From Zhengitettix transpicula (taxonomy: Eukaryota > Arthropoda > Insecta > Orthoptera > Tetrigidae): DNA of 64,000 nucleotides. Where the stretch lies: positions 68,248,139 to 68,312,138 of the forward strand of contig CM073595.1 of NCBI GenBank assembly GCA_037074705.1. Reading direction: 5' to 3'. Both the position numbers and the translations under genes were made by a program. Under the pieces are notes generated by a model. The model searched no databases. It saw nothing but the letters and a program-made list of their open reading frames with translations, and was not told the DNA's origin. Below, one piece after another: positions 1 through 11,774 of the stretch (its first letter is position 1; every line of letters begins with the position of its first letter).

Positions 1-1001
1 AGGAAAAGAAAATAACACGGCAATTGGAGTGACTTCATCAATATTCATTAGCGCCCATTAAACGCAGGACTGAAGTGCGAGATCGTTCTTGAAACCCATT
101 TACTTTGTCCCATTAGGAATATTTATTGGATCCTAGTGCCTTAATCATTTCACGACGTGGCATCTGTGGACGTTGGGCCAATGCTACATTCAGAATATGT
201 CGATTCAAATGCTTGATGATTGAATCAATATTCGCAGGCGTATAAAATCGAGAATCCACAGATGTAGAAGAGAGTGAAGTGATTTTCACTATAACTACGA
301 ACGGCAGACGTAACGCACAAGGAACCTAAATAAATCTCATGTTTCAATATACAATTATAATCATCTATAATTGTCACAAATTAGGTTTATGAAGAAAGCT
401 TTTGGTTATATTAAAACTTTACATTTTCCTTGACTGTATAATATTGTAATGACCACACATATACAAAAAATTTTAATTAATTGATGCTGTATTGTAAAAA
501 TTATAATTTTTATTAATAATTTCAAGATTTATGCCTGTGTTTTCAAGTGCCAATTCTTAATTTTTATACATCTAGGCCATATGCCGTTTCAACAGATTTG
601 TAAATAATTGCGTCCGTTTCTGTAAATACTTTCGATTTCAGTGTCAATTACTGAAAATGTAGGTTATTTAATTTTTTTATATTACGGGTAACAATTTTTT
701 TATTCTTGAATATTATTCGGCGCTGTTGAAATAAGTTTGTTTCTTAGGATGGTTTAATTGCTGAAATATTTTGTCCCATGTGTGAATAGTAGTGTGTGAA
801 AGATAATTTGCAACGTTTCGCCAAATTCGATAACATTTCACGAAGTCACTTTGTTTCGCGGCTCATAGCCTGACAGTCGGTATTTATCTTTGAAAGTGTA
901 CATAATCCGCAGTTTGACGTGAAGCAGCTGTGTAAACGAATTGTCTTCGCACATTAAAACGCGTAAAATGCATTAGTTCTGAGTCCAGAAACAGAATGTA
1001 A
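1..1001. other. AT-rich non-coding DNA
   Basis: No open frame of note, no repeat shared with the rest of the window and no promoter signature. I see nothing here that I can name. Confidence 0.6.
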
Positions 1002-1221
1002 TTAATATATGAGTCTCTGGACCAGTTTGTTAATGAATTTAGAGGGTGAAGTGAAACAGATGCGAGGAGCTACTCTCTCGCAATACGTGAATGGAGACTG
1101 CTTCCACAGATAATAGTCTTTACAGTCGACATTGTGCATTACGTCTGAGGTCATGCACTGAAGTGTTTCGCCATTGGCGCACTCCACGGATTCTATATCA
1201 GATCGCACAAATAAGTTTCGT
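1002..1221 (-). CDS. Possible exon or remnant of a Cys-rich protein
   Basis: An open minus-strand frame of about 70 codons ends at TAA (1002-1004). The peptide has six Cys with varied spacing (for example VECANGETLQC and MHNVDCKD), and its codons are richer in G and C than the surrounding DNA, which is what makes it look coding. There is no good ATG: the first possible start is a GTG at 1208. A pyrimidine-containing stretch ending in AG (about 1222-1223) could be a 3' splice site, which would make this a last exon. No polyadenylation signal follows closely. I do not recognise the family. It could equally be a decayed transposon frame or chance. Confidence 0.22.
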
Positions 1222-1347
1222 CTTGCAATTCATCACATAAATCAAGCAGAAAATTAAACGCTATACAATATCTTACAGATATCAAAAAATTATAAATTCG
1301 TATTATGTTAATACAATTATTAAGGGAAAAATTTACGTCGGATTGAA

Positions 1348-1367
1348 AATAAGAAAGATAGCCAATT
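1348..1367 (+). repeat. Left arm of a perfect 20-bp inverted repeat
   Basis: AATAAGAAAGATAGCCAATT here is the exact reverse complement of 1815-1834. The two arms enclose a Penelope-like fragment of about 450 bp. Confidence 0.95.
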
Positions 1368-1401
1368 CAGACCAAAAAGTGATAATATAAATACCACACA
1401 A

Positions 1402-1432
1402 CGTTTTTGGGATCCTTGTTTCTTTCGTCAAG
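1402..1432 (-). ncRNA. Degenerate hammerhead-like motif (PLE)
   Basis: The minus strand reads CTTGACGA, then a short variable stretch, then CAAAAACGTTG. Compared with the hammerhead core CTGANGA...CGAAAC, both conserved boxes are recognisable but altered, so activity is unlikely. It sits downstream of a PLE endonuclease stop codon, where such motifs occur in PLE terminal repeats. Confidence 0.45.
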
Positions 1433-1499
1433 TGCGAAGAGGAGCTTAGAGCGACAACACTGCACTTGTCAGTTGACAAAATTCAAAAGCGACGAAAAC

Positions 1500-1581
1500 G
1501 CAACGACAATGGAAGGGCTAGCGTAACAATAAGGGAGCAACGACAATGGGAAAACAGAAGGTTCAGCGTAATAATAAGGGA
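1500..1581 (+). repeat. Imperfect two-copy tandem duplication
   Basis: Units of 37 and 45 bp both begin gcaacgacaatgg and end aataaggga. The second carries a small insertion. It lies inside the PLE fragment, between the endonuclease stop and the terminal-repeat motif. Confidence 0.85.
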
Positions 1582-1600
1582 TCATAGCAATTATTGAGCT

Positions 1601-1810
1601 TCATTGTGTCTGTACATTAATAGCTGTGATGTTTGATTTAATGTGAAGCATCTCTGAAATGAGTCTGGAATTGTACCTGCTGTCAATGTCTAAAATCTTA
1701 GAATTTTGCCAATCAAATGATTGTTTATAAATGGGAAGTTTGATATTAGACATATGTTCCTTGATACGTGTTTTAAGGGAACGTTTTTTTGCCCTATGTA
1801 GCAGGAATTA
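1601..1810 (-). pseudogene. PLE GIY-YIG endonuclease C-terminus (broken)
   Basis: The minus-strand frame gives RSLKTRIKEH, then FDWQNSKILD, then RLISEMLHIKS, and stops at 1601-1603. These are the conserved blocks of the Penelope-type GIY-YIG endonuclease: the R..L.TRI.EH helix, FDW..., and SEMLHIK. The expected CYIGQ block lies immediately upstream in a different frame, the shift falling in a run of seven A on the coding strand (T on the plus strand near 1784-1790). Nothing recognisable precedes it, so RT and most of the protein are absent. In a complete element this domain would cleave target DNA for integration. Confidence 0.85.
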
Positions 1811-1814
1811 ATTC

Positions 1815-1834
1815 AATTGGCTATCTTTCTTATT
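1815..1834 (-). repeat. Right arm of the 20-bp inverted repeat
   Basis: Exact reverse complement of 1348-1367. It sits just outside the point where PLE homology stops. Confidence 0.95.
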
Positions 1835-1842
1835 CACAATTA

Positions 1843-4800
1843 CTTAGTAGTGCTCAGTTTTATTCTGACTGAAATGCCACATTTCATTTCTGTTTCATCA
1901 AATAAATTATAATTCAATATGGACCTGTCTACAATTTTAAGGTAAAACTAAAGAAAAACATTGTTTCTCCTCGAAACCATCACAGTTCGTTCTATCAGTC
2001 CATCATTATTTTCTTCCACTAGTTCACCGATTTCTTCTCTTTATGAACTAAGCAGCCTCATGATACATTACAACATTTCACTGGCAAACAACGTTGCAAA
2101 TAATAATAATAATAATTAGGTGAATTTGTGGTAATACAGCTTCGTTTATTATATTTCGGCTTGGAAATTTCTGCACTGAAATTTTGTAAAATAATACAGA
2201 ATTAAAATTCATCGTTACAGTTTTAATTCATAATTATCCTTTAAGCGTATTCTAAATTAATACATAACTTAGGTCCCTTTGCAAAATGTCGCCGTTATCG
2301 ACGAACGACAGTAGCTTTTCTGAGGGGAACTTCATGAGACCAGATTTCAAAGAGACGTACAAAAATGTGGCTATCATTTTGAAATAATAAATATTGTGAA
2401 AATTGTCACTCGTACGCGATAGTACAATTACGTAATTCAAAAGACTTGTGAGTGAGTAAAATGAGTTTAGTTGCTGATGTCAGATAGACGTACAACCACT
2501 TTAATCCTGTCGATTTGATATCACAGCTATAGATAATGTTTGCGTGTTAGACAATGCCGAAGTAACGACTTAAATACCGGTAAATTAGTCGAGACACTTG
2601 GCGACTTGCAACGAGGCTTCGAAGCGAGATTGTACAGAATCGAAGCTCATGCATGATATAGCGACGTGGATGTTAATGTTGACGTGGTGCATCTTACAGG
2701 CAACGAACTCACGACTATTAAGGCCGTAGACATTGACCTCGAACCTTGCCGCTCACTTTGGACTTGTGGGGCTTTCCAAGTTGGTCAGACTCAGCTCAAC
2801 AATCCTGTGCTTTCCATACACCTCAAACATTCACCACTCTGTTTCTTTACACAATTTATTCGTGACGATAGATTTGGAACAAAGAACTATTGTATTCTTT
2901 AAACCTAGAGCAAAGGTCAAAATAAAAGTGAATTTCGTAAGGTAATATGTGCGATTCTATCCTCCACTTCAATATTTCCTATTTGATAAGGATTCAAAAA
3001 TGCGTTTTCCGTATCTTCATTGGTTAATTAGAGATACAAGAGTGAGATGGGAACGAACGAGATCAGCACATACAACGCTCACAACGTCTCGTAATAAAGG
3101 AAATTTCAATTAACCATACATAGTTTAAGCAGAGTAAAGTGGAATATATTTTGCAATAGATATATGAAATACAAAAAATTATTTTCCTACTTTGCTGCTG
3201 AGATTGAGATAAATTCCCCTACATGCTGCAACGCGTTGTTCTAAAGGAACTTAAGTACTAGAAAATAAAATGTGTCAAATTATTTTCTTTTCTTTCATTT
3301 TCCACCATTATATATTTGACTGAGGTAGGGCGGGGTGAATAATAAGGTACTGCTGTACTATATAGATGCAGAGAGACATCGCGTGGCTTCCTGTCATCCA
3401 TATTTTAATTTCAAAAAGCAGAAAAACGTTTATAGAACGCCCTCGCGTATTAAACAGCTCGTGAATATTGATAGGAAACACGGAAGCGAGCGAGGACGAA
3501 ACAACGACGGTGGTTTGCATGGAAGATGCACTTAAGCAAGGTTTCACACTGCTAATTAGGTAATTACAAAGTCAAGCATGCATTATAAACGTGACTGCTG
3601 CTCTTTAATCCAACGCCAGCCTTAACATCATCAGGTATTAGATCAGCAATCTCAACTATTAATTATTTACTCATCTCTGCCTACTCGACGTTTCTATTAC
3701 CATGTAGACAATATTAGTCAACAAGTGACGACATTTAAATTTCACGACACAGCTGTAACGTACAAATTCAATCTATAAAAATTTAGAAATGAACGTATTC
3801 TATAATAATAATACTCTAAATAAATTGATAATCTTAGAATTCAGTTAGGAAAATGGTTGACGTTGGTATGTGAATTGCAGAAATTGTTTGAATTTGTCGC
3901 TGCAGTCTGTGAAAAATGATGCTGAAATAGTGTACGCTGATATATTTATAATTTCTCTCGTGAAGTTTCAAAATATGTCAGAATATAATCCAACTTTGCC
4001 AAAATTACTTAGGCCTACTTTGGAAGCGTTTTGGGTCCATAACTCTAATATTTGGAAAGTACGGTTACCAAAGTAGGTCACAGACATGAAAAGTAGAGCA
4101 GCACGAGCCCAGAAAACATTTACCAATACCTCTTAAATTCGAAAATCTAATTAGGATTGCAAAATAAGTTTCTACACTTTTGTGTAAGTGGCACAGGCTA
4201 CAATGAAAGACAAACGTTCACTCTTACAAAGAACACCACAGAAAAGTAATACAAGTTTGTTAACAGAAGAATATTTTAATGTGAGTATATCGCTGCGGTT
4301 TTAATAGAAAAACGCTAAGGGGAAAAATTTTGGAGGCGTCTTTGCACCAAGGAATAGAAAACCCGCAGAAAAACGAACAACATTAATAACATATTAATAT
4401 AATACGTATATACGGGTAATGAGAAGACCAATCTGTATTTGAAGGTGTAGTGAAACTTGTAGAGACGTTTTTCGATTATTCCGTTGTCTACGATGAGAAG
4501 AGTGTGTAGTGAACATTTATTTAAAACACACAAGTCGAGACGCAAGTACTGTTTGTCCAGATGGCGGTCTCGGACCGTTTCGGTGACGAAGGACCCTCTT
4601 GGCGACATTTTCTCTTAAGCAGGCTGACAGCTCCAAGGGACACGAAAATTAATAGACCTGCATCATGGACCTCAGGACGCATCCCTAGTCAGCGGACGGG
4701 CATGGAAAATTAAAAACATGTGTCGGAGAAATTTGACCAGACTCAGAAATATCCAGCGAATCCTGATAAAATTGTGGGGGTGTTGAGATTCCATCCGCCG

Positions 4801-7800
4801 ACATCGTTCCAGCACGAGCGTCGGACACTTCCACCGTCTGCACCACGACGGCACGGTATCGTTTGAATGGTTTAAATACAAGTATCGTGATGTCATGTCC
4901 CTCCATTTATACTTTCAATCAGTAAATTCAATTTATTTATAGCCTTCCAATAATTTCAATTTGTTGACGATCACCCTATGAAATTCCTGACTGAGAATGT
5001 CCATTTCTCGTTCTTTTTAATTGTCATTTTTGTATTATTTCAATTTTATTGCCGTATATTTTTATTAGTAAATTAATATATTAAGTAAATAAAATCTTTT
5101 CATTTATGAAAACCGGCCCACCCTATAAACCCTGAAAAGTATGATTATTACAAGTAACGTACAAAGATTAAGTGAATGTGCGAAATATGTATGGTATCAA
5201 ACACGCGAAAGGCAAAAATTAAAACTTAACAAAAGGGGGTCCTTGAAATGTCGCAAATTAAAAAAACTAGGAAGAACAATAATTATTAATTACCTCCCCC
5301 GCTGTCCCTGAAGACGACCAGAGTTTTTTTCTCTTTTAGATTCTTTGGAACTGTCTTCTTCCTTTTTCTTTATACAACTTCATTTGTTACAGTCATTCAG
5401 CTCTTGTCCCCGCTCGTTACCTTATTATCCCATATTTCAACCATTCACTTTAGCCCACTTTATTAGACCTTCTTCTGTTTGGCACAATTCTAATTTCGCT
5501 CTTTCATTTCATCTTCGTCTACTTTTAATCTCCTCCACCACAGCGACAGTTTCTCTACAAGTTTAATAACAATAATTTTTATATCCTAATTTATAATAAA
5601 CGATTGGGAAATCAAAATAATATTAACGTCAGTTTTACCAAATCTTAAATTTAATTTGTAACCTTAGAATAAATCTCAGCTCTGATCTATTATGTTTAAT
5701 TATTTTGATTTATTTGCAACCTGTGTGCAGTTCCTCAGTTAATTAAATGGTCCTACATCAACTATTTCTTCGAAATCAAACAGACCCGACGTCTGAGCAC
5801 TGGCAGACTCATGGTAATAATAAGGAATCGTGCGAACCGAGATCTAAATTACGCAGACTGAATGTTTATAAACTTCTTTAAAATAGTGTTTTGACTTGGT
5901 CGTCGTTTGTAGGTCAACAGACCGACCATTTTGGCGATAATACGGCAGGTTTCAACGTGGCTTGAGATTAAATTTTTTCGCAGACAATGGCTGACACCAA
6001 TTATGAAGCTGCTGTGTTGCCGGATGTAAAATCCATTCCCGCTAGTTACGTATCTGCGTCGGCGATTCACTGACTAACAGTTCGAGAATTTCCTGTGCAG
6101 CTGTCAAGGACGTTGCATGTGGAATATACAGTTAAATAATCGGAAAGTGTGACGCAGTATGAGAAGTTCGCGATAACCCGTGGATTTCCCACTCTGGAAA
6201 AAATTGTCAGTTCTTCCCAGCGGCCGCTGACGCGTCACTCCGCTTTCTCGCGATCAAACCTTCACGACAATGTCTGGTACCTTCTAACATTTACAAAGCA
6301 TTCTTTCTGATTCAAAGTCTTTACAACACTCGAATTCATCTTCTCATTAAAGTGATTTGTACGTATGCAAATATGATGGTTGTAAATCTCTTAAGTTCTG
6401 CCAGTCGGCTCATTTGTCCTTCGTGAACCTAATTGACGATTCATTTTGCTCATGCAATTAATTTGCGTTTTCAATGGTACGATTTTCTAAAGAAAAGGAA
6501 AGGTCATGTAGCTTCTTCATAATATTATTCTCAGCATGAAGAAATTTTAGTCCTTTATGTTTATTTTCTTTTATTATTTATAATATTTAAATGATAAGAC
6601 TGTAGTGATTTTTACATTTCTACTTAAACATGAGTCATTAAATTTTTTATGTAGTTCGTATTCGTGTAAAAACGTATGCAGCGCCCACTTCATAATTTTT
6701 ATTTTTAATTTTAAAAATCCGTAAAAGTAATGTACGTGTTCCAAAGGAATTATAAAATTAATTGAAAAAGAAAATTAATAATATTTTTAACGGTCGTTTA
6801 AGCACAACTAAACATGAGGAGGTTTCAGTGGCAGATTTATTTATCTGGGTATTGAATATTTTATCAGAGAAATACTTTGAGGAATGGCAAATCGTAACCA
6901 ATTTCCCGGGAAACTTTGGACGGTCTTGACTACATTTTACAACAACTTTTCTCGTCTTGCAAAGTAAGAGGCACGAATAATTCTATTAACTTGACTATGA
7001 ACGATCCTGGCTCAATCAAGTTCATACTAATATTAATATTTTTGTCTGAAATGTGTGCAACGTACAGTATATTGCAGATAGCGACGATTCATAACGCGGA
7101 CGTGTTGTGATATATAAAGATATATGTTCTCCGGATGGAAGAAAAGCGGGTGAATAGATAAATTGTCACTCTCGTAATCTGCGATGTTTCGCATCCGAAG
7201 CTGAGGAATACGCGATGAGGATGAAAGTTGTTGTTATGCGGCTCAGACGTCCATTAAGGCGTGACTCGGGTAAAAATCACACCAAACAAGACATCCACTT
7301 AATAGAACAGGACACGCCTGAAAATTGAAAAATAAATTAATTTCATGAACGGTTCTTTGCACTTTCTTACAAGACAGTTTTAAGATTCTATCCCAAAAGT
7401 ACATATTCGCCAGTTGCACAACTACAAAATTATGCCCATTTTAATAATATTTCTCAGTTCCTTTCCCTTCTGAGACCAATACTTTTCGATTGTGCTATTG
7501 TCTGATTTGGAGAAGCAATTATGTCTTAGTGTGTATAAAGAAAGACGTTATGGCGGTTTCAATGGACTGAGAATGTTCGTCGTTTATGTGATGATATTAA
7601 AATTACTAAATGTTATTAATTTATTTGACAATTTACATTTGAATTTAAAAATTTAATGCGACATTATTGCAATATTACACTGTTTTCATGGGGAGATAGT
7701 GACATGGCTCGTGATACAAATTCTGTAATGTTTATTTTTGATTATTGTGTGTGCTTTCCCTGCTGATGTTTTATGACTCATCCAACAAATTGCTCTCCTT

Positions 7801-8000
7801 GTATTGCATACTCACAAAATACACATTCAATTTCTCCTCGTCGTGATAACTAGTTTATTCCCTAAAGAACTCAATGTCTTTTATTGTACGATATCGTTTT
7901 GACTAACTGTGAACTATCAACACCCCGTAACAACTTAATTGAATGACGGAAGTGAAGTAAATGCTGATATCCTCACTTCACCTTCCTGTAAAACAATTTA
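1843..8000. other. Long AT-rich non-coding stretch with minor GC-richer patches
   Basis: It contains an (AAT)n microsatellite at about 2099-2117. GC-richer patches lie at about 2640-2900, 4550-4900 (overlapping minus-strand frames of 73-74 codons), 6130-6270 (with a gcggccgc site) and 7110-7300. None of their frames matches a family I know. I see no named element in the rest. Confidence 0.55.
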
Positions 8001-8004
8001 TATT

Positions 8005-8600
8005 AATTATCGGAGGTATCTGGGTGTGACAATGCTGCACAAGCAATAAAATGCCTCTAGAGATGCATTGATGATAGATAATAGAGCTATTTTACGGCGA
8101 AGGTGGTGATCTCTTGTGTTGACAGTGGTTGGAACGTCAGCGGTACAAGAGTGGACCCAAAACCCTTCCTTGTCGAACTCCGGCAGAGATATTCTGATAG
8201 TTCGAGAAAGAATTGTTCTTTCTGACTTGTAATTTTCTGTCACTCAGGTAGGATTATAGTAGAAGATAAATTTGGCTTGGGAAGACTGATTTGATCTTGT
8301 ATAGTAAACCTGAATGCCATACTCTATCAAAAGCTCGGTTGATATCTAGAAAGGCTGCGGTGTAGAATGTCTTGTTTTCCAGTAATTCCAAAATTTATGT
8401 AACAATCCTATGCGTTTGCTGAACTGTCGAATTGGTGTGCTGGTATAGTGTGTCCTAGGTCGATGGACGTTTCTATCCTTTGTAGGAGTAAATTTTCGAA
8501 TATCTTTGACATGAGGGAAAGAAGGTTTATTGGTCAGTATGATGTTGCTTCTGTTCTCCAGGCTTGGCCATCATTATAATTACAGCATAATTTCATTGAA
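8005..8600 (-). pseudogene. Jockey-type non-LTR reverse transcriptase, decayed
   Basis: Successive minus-strand frames spell the fingers and palm of a jockey-like RT. First comes SKIFENLLLQRIETSI with IPAHQF. Then VQQTHRIVT and AFLDINRAFDRVWH, the catalytic block with the first metal-binding Asp. Then SYLSDRKLQVR and ISAGVRQGRVLGPLLY, the AGVPQGSVLGPLLY block. Last comes TADVPTTVN. At least three frameshifts and several stops interrupt it. After TADVPTTVN the FADD active-site box is corrupted (TTFAVK in place of TTFADD). This is an old, inactive copy. The order of motifs and DxxxAFDxVWH make RT identity firm; assignment to the jockey group rests on the PTTVN region and is less certain. Confidence 0.9.
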
Positions 8601-9240
8601 GGGGAAAGTAAAAATGTCGTTATATATTGTACTCAGTAGTACTAATATTTTCCTGGGAAAATGGCGTAGGATTTGCCATGTATAAAGATCAAAACCGGGA
8701 TATTTATGGGCATTGATATATTTGATTGTTGGCACGGTGCAATCATCAAGTCTTGTATTTCTTCATGATTGTTATTTGCGCCTGGCTGTGGTGTTATAAA
8801 GACACGTGTGAGGTTCTCTTCTGAATGATGATCGCAGGAAATGGTTCCAGGCATTGTATAACAACAGCAGTCAGGAGGTCGAAGTTCCGGGAAATTCTAG
8901 TTGGTTCTGCACGAGGTCACGGCGTATACAGTAAAATATCTCGGTTGTGAGATTGCTTTCTTCTATTTAATGTCAACGGCTCGACTGATTTTCTGGTGTC
9001 ATTGATTTGATTAAAATCTACACTAGTTGTCTGTTTTCTTCCGTAGCTCTGTGGATGCATTCTTTCATCTTATGAAAACTTTCCCGCCTGTCCCTTCCAC
9101 GTATTTATTGCACGCTCACAGTTCTATGAAACAATTTGAAGTAATTTCCGTTTTGTTACACCTGGACAAGCAGCTGCCTTTGAAACAAGATTTTAATATT
9201 GTCGGAGAATTTAGAGTTGAGCCTTGATGTTGTGGATGGT
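8601..9240 (-). other. Possible further 5' part of the same retrotransposon
   Basis: This lies upstream of the RT blocks on the minus strand. Short open frames exist (for example 8642-8854), but I cannot match them to an endonuclease or ORF1 domain. It may be the decayed 5' portion of the element or unrelated DNA. Confidence 0.25.
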
Positions 9241-9245
9241 CCCGG

Positions 9246-9269
9246 CGGCTCAGCGGCTCAGCGGCTCAG
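9246..9269 (+). repeat. 8-bp tandem repeat (cggctcag) x3
   Basis: Three perfect tandem copies of cggctcag at the start of a GC-richer patch (to about 9420). Confidence 0.95.
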
Positions 9270-10122
9270 CAATCACACCTTAGCTCTGCCTCGGGGCAAA
9301 AAAGCACCAACCTGATTCTAGAGCAGCAACACCAGCCACTCACTCGATCACGTCATCCAGTGACTCATGCAGACATCGCCTCATCGATGCTCAATCGCTT
9401 CATATAATCTGCAGCCACACTACGGGCCAAAATATGCTACATAATTATCAATATGTGTCAAATATAAACTTTAGAAACTATTGATCACGTGTTTAATGGA
9501 GTAAATCTGTAATGTTTCTGAGGCACAATGGGTAACGTATTATTAGAATAAATTACAATCATTAGAAGAATTGACACTTGGACCCGGATCTGGCGTCGAA
9601 ACAGTTCAATTTAGAAAGTTCAAAAGGTGAATTTAAAAATGGCGATGTTGTGGTGTCTCCTGTCTTTGGCGTCGATGGCTACGATGATGATGTGTAGTTT
9701 ACAGATTTACACTCTATACACAAAACCTAACTTTATCACGATCTTTCTATAGTACTCCCTGTTAATGACCTGGATACCGTCTGAGAACTAACTGAATAGC
9801 TATGTTCAATTTTTATCTTTTAAAATACAGAGGTCCTTCCAACATGATAACATTTTAGTGATATATTTTCAGCATTCTTGTAGTTTTTAATGACGAGCGT
9901 CTTTCAATTGTTATTTTTCATCCACTATTTATAGCGATTATTTGGAGGCATACTTTGAGAAAATTCCTGAAAAATTTTAGCGCGAATCCTACGTTTTTGA
10001 ATTTTTGAACGAGAATATTCCTCAACTGTGTTTTTTGATCAATTTTGGAGGTACGAAGTTCCGGCGATGGACGCTAGATGGCAGTGAACTAGTGAGCGGG
10101 AGTAGCGTTGTGAAACCTGCCT
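9270..10122. other. Non-coding DNA
   Basis: A GC-richer patch to about 9420, then AT-rich sequence. I see no gene or shared repeat. Confidence 0.5.
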
Positions 10123-10157
10123 GTGTAGCGTGTAGCGTGTAGCCTGTAGCCTGTAGC
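10123..10157 (+). repeat. 7-bp tandem repeat (gtgtagc) x5
   Basis: Five adjacent heptamers of the form gtgtagc or ctgtagc, followed by partial copies. Confidence 0.9.
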
Positions 10158-11357
10158 TTGTGCACCTGTAGCTAATATGGCCCACTTCACAACGCCGTAA
10201 TACAATTATCATTTATTCATCTTCCCTTCCGTTTAGAAACCTTGATCGACTACAACAGCTATCAAGCATCCAGACCGGCAATTCTAAATTCTCAAATCAT
10301 TTTATAAATTCAGTTACTTAACTCAGCAATACAGAAATTAATGTAACAAACATTTAACCGTACACGAAGTGTTTGCAATTTTCAGATCAGAAAAATACAT
10401 TTTGGAAAGTATAAATCAATTATAACAGATTATACCACTTCAATTTATCATATTTCCTTCAGTTACCATAATATACGATAATCCGATAGAGAAACGATTT
10501 CTTTCTAATGTAATAATCACTATTCCTGAATAAATGATAAGCGATTGTCATAAATTCCGTATCATAAAAGTTAACGCGTAACTAACACTCTCCATAAAAC
10601 AGGTTATCAACCAAATAAGATTCAATTTAAGTCGGTCAATAAAAATACTTCATAACCGTAGGTAGAAAAATGATATCTATAGCCAATTAAAAATCCGCCA
10701 AAGATGTTTAACTTGATTTTGTCTATATAGATCGATAGTCTGTAAGCACAATCACAAAATATCATTTAATGATATTTAGGTGACTACTTAAATATGATAT
10801 ATAAATTTTAGATCAGTGAAATGGTCTTTTTGTGTTTCGTATTTATACGAATAAATTATTTTTTCTATTTCACACAAAGTTCTGCTTTCTACTGGAAATG
10901 AAGCAACGTATTCAATATTGTGAAAAATACGACGCTAGCGCCGAAGACAATTATGATTAAAGTTTAATTTAATTTAATTAAACTTCCAGCAGACCTGTAC
11001 GTAGTTATGAATTAACGAGGACAAGCAATATTATCTTAATACGCGGAAAATTATACAATAAACCATGTCTTGATATTTTATATTAGTTGAATTTAACATT
11101 GTGTATGTGTTTACGAGCTGTATGGACTCAGTTTCAATAGAGCTTTCCAACATCTCGTTTTCAGCGTGTCATTTTTTTTTATGATCGAAAAACTGTTTTC
11201 CGTAACCTAATCGCATGGATTGGGACTGAATCTCAATGAGACAGAGGTCCATGCAAATAAAGACTGACGTTACAAGAATTCAAATAGTTTACCACTGACT
11301 GTTAAATTGAATTTTTACGTAGCACTTCCAACGGTAATATTTGATTTATATATTATT
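10158..11357. other. AT-rich non-coding DNA
   Basis: No gene, repeat or regulatory feature that I can support. Confidence 0.5.
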
Positions 11358-11774
11358 ACTAGGTGGGTGTCCGGCGTTGTCCGGGTTGTCCTATATACTT
11401 AACCCCCGATTTGATTCCAATCTCGGATATTTTTGCGTTATTTTTAAATAACGCCCCTCCACCCCCAACCCTAAGGGTGCTCCTTTCCCACGCTGTAAGG
11501 GGTTAAAATTATACACAGATAACACTATAATTCTCTTTGACCTCTAAAAACATTTATCCGACTTTAATATTGGCCGTTTAACATGTTTGAATATTTCCAT
11601 TCCCGTCCACCACCGCTCCTGGGGGTGGCAGACGTGTCTCACCCCGACAGTGTTTGTTTCATGGTCGCAAAGAACACCTGTACGAAATTTGGTGAAATTT
11701 GCTCCACGGATGTAGATTTGTATACGGAGCATACATACATACACACAAACAAACACTCTGTTTTATTTATTTCG
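11358..11774 (+). mobile_element. Modular dispersed repeat, copy A (near full length)
   Basis: It begins actaggtgggtgtccggcg and passes through four recognisable blocks: gattccaatctcgg with acgcccctccaccc; gggttaaaattatacac; cggccgtttaacatgtt; and acgaaatttggtgaaatttg. It ends in a tail of (acat)n/(acac)n then ctctgttttatttat. The copy at 41559-41970 has the same blocks in the same order in the opposite orientation, so these two define the unit. Short ORFs inside it on both strands are artefacts. It has no coding capacity and no clear target-site duplication, so it is probably non-autonomous. Confidence 0.9.

Larger units (their letters stand above)
1380..1842 (-). mobile_element. Penelope-like element 3' fragment bounded by inverted repeats
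   Basis: Read on the minus strand, the segment runs: inverted-repeat arm, GIY-YIG endonuclease C-terminus (1601-1806), a short imperfect tandem duplication (1500-1581), a hammerhead-like motif (1402-1432), then the second arm. Endonuclease followed by a ribozyme-bearing terminal repeat is the usual order at the 3' end of Penelope-like elements. Homology upstream stops abruptly next to the inner edge of the 1815-1834 arm. The copy is therefore truncated, and the inversion may have arisen during insertion, since PLEs are known for complex and partly inverted copies. Confidence 0.8.

Noticed and set aside
3620..3640. CTGATGATG on the minus strand, possible hammerhead box
   Set aside because: No GAAAC box follows at the right distance and no PLE sequence lies nearby.
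11544..11756. Overlapping ORFs on both strands, also near 41.55 kb
   Set aside because: They are opposite-strand readings of the same modular repeat and recur wherever a copy lies; no codon-level constraint visible.
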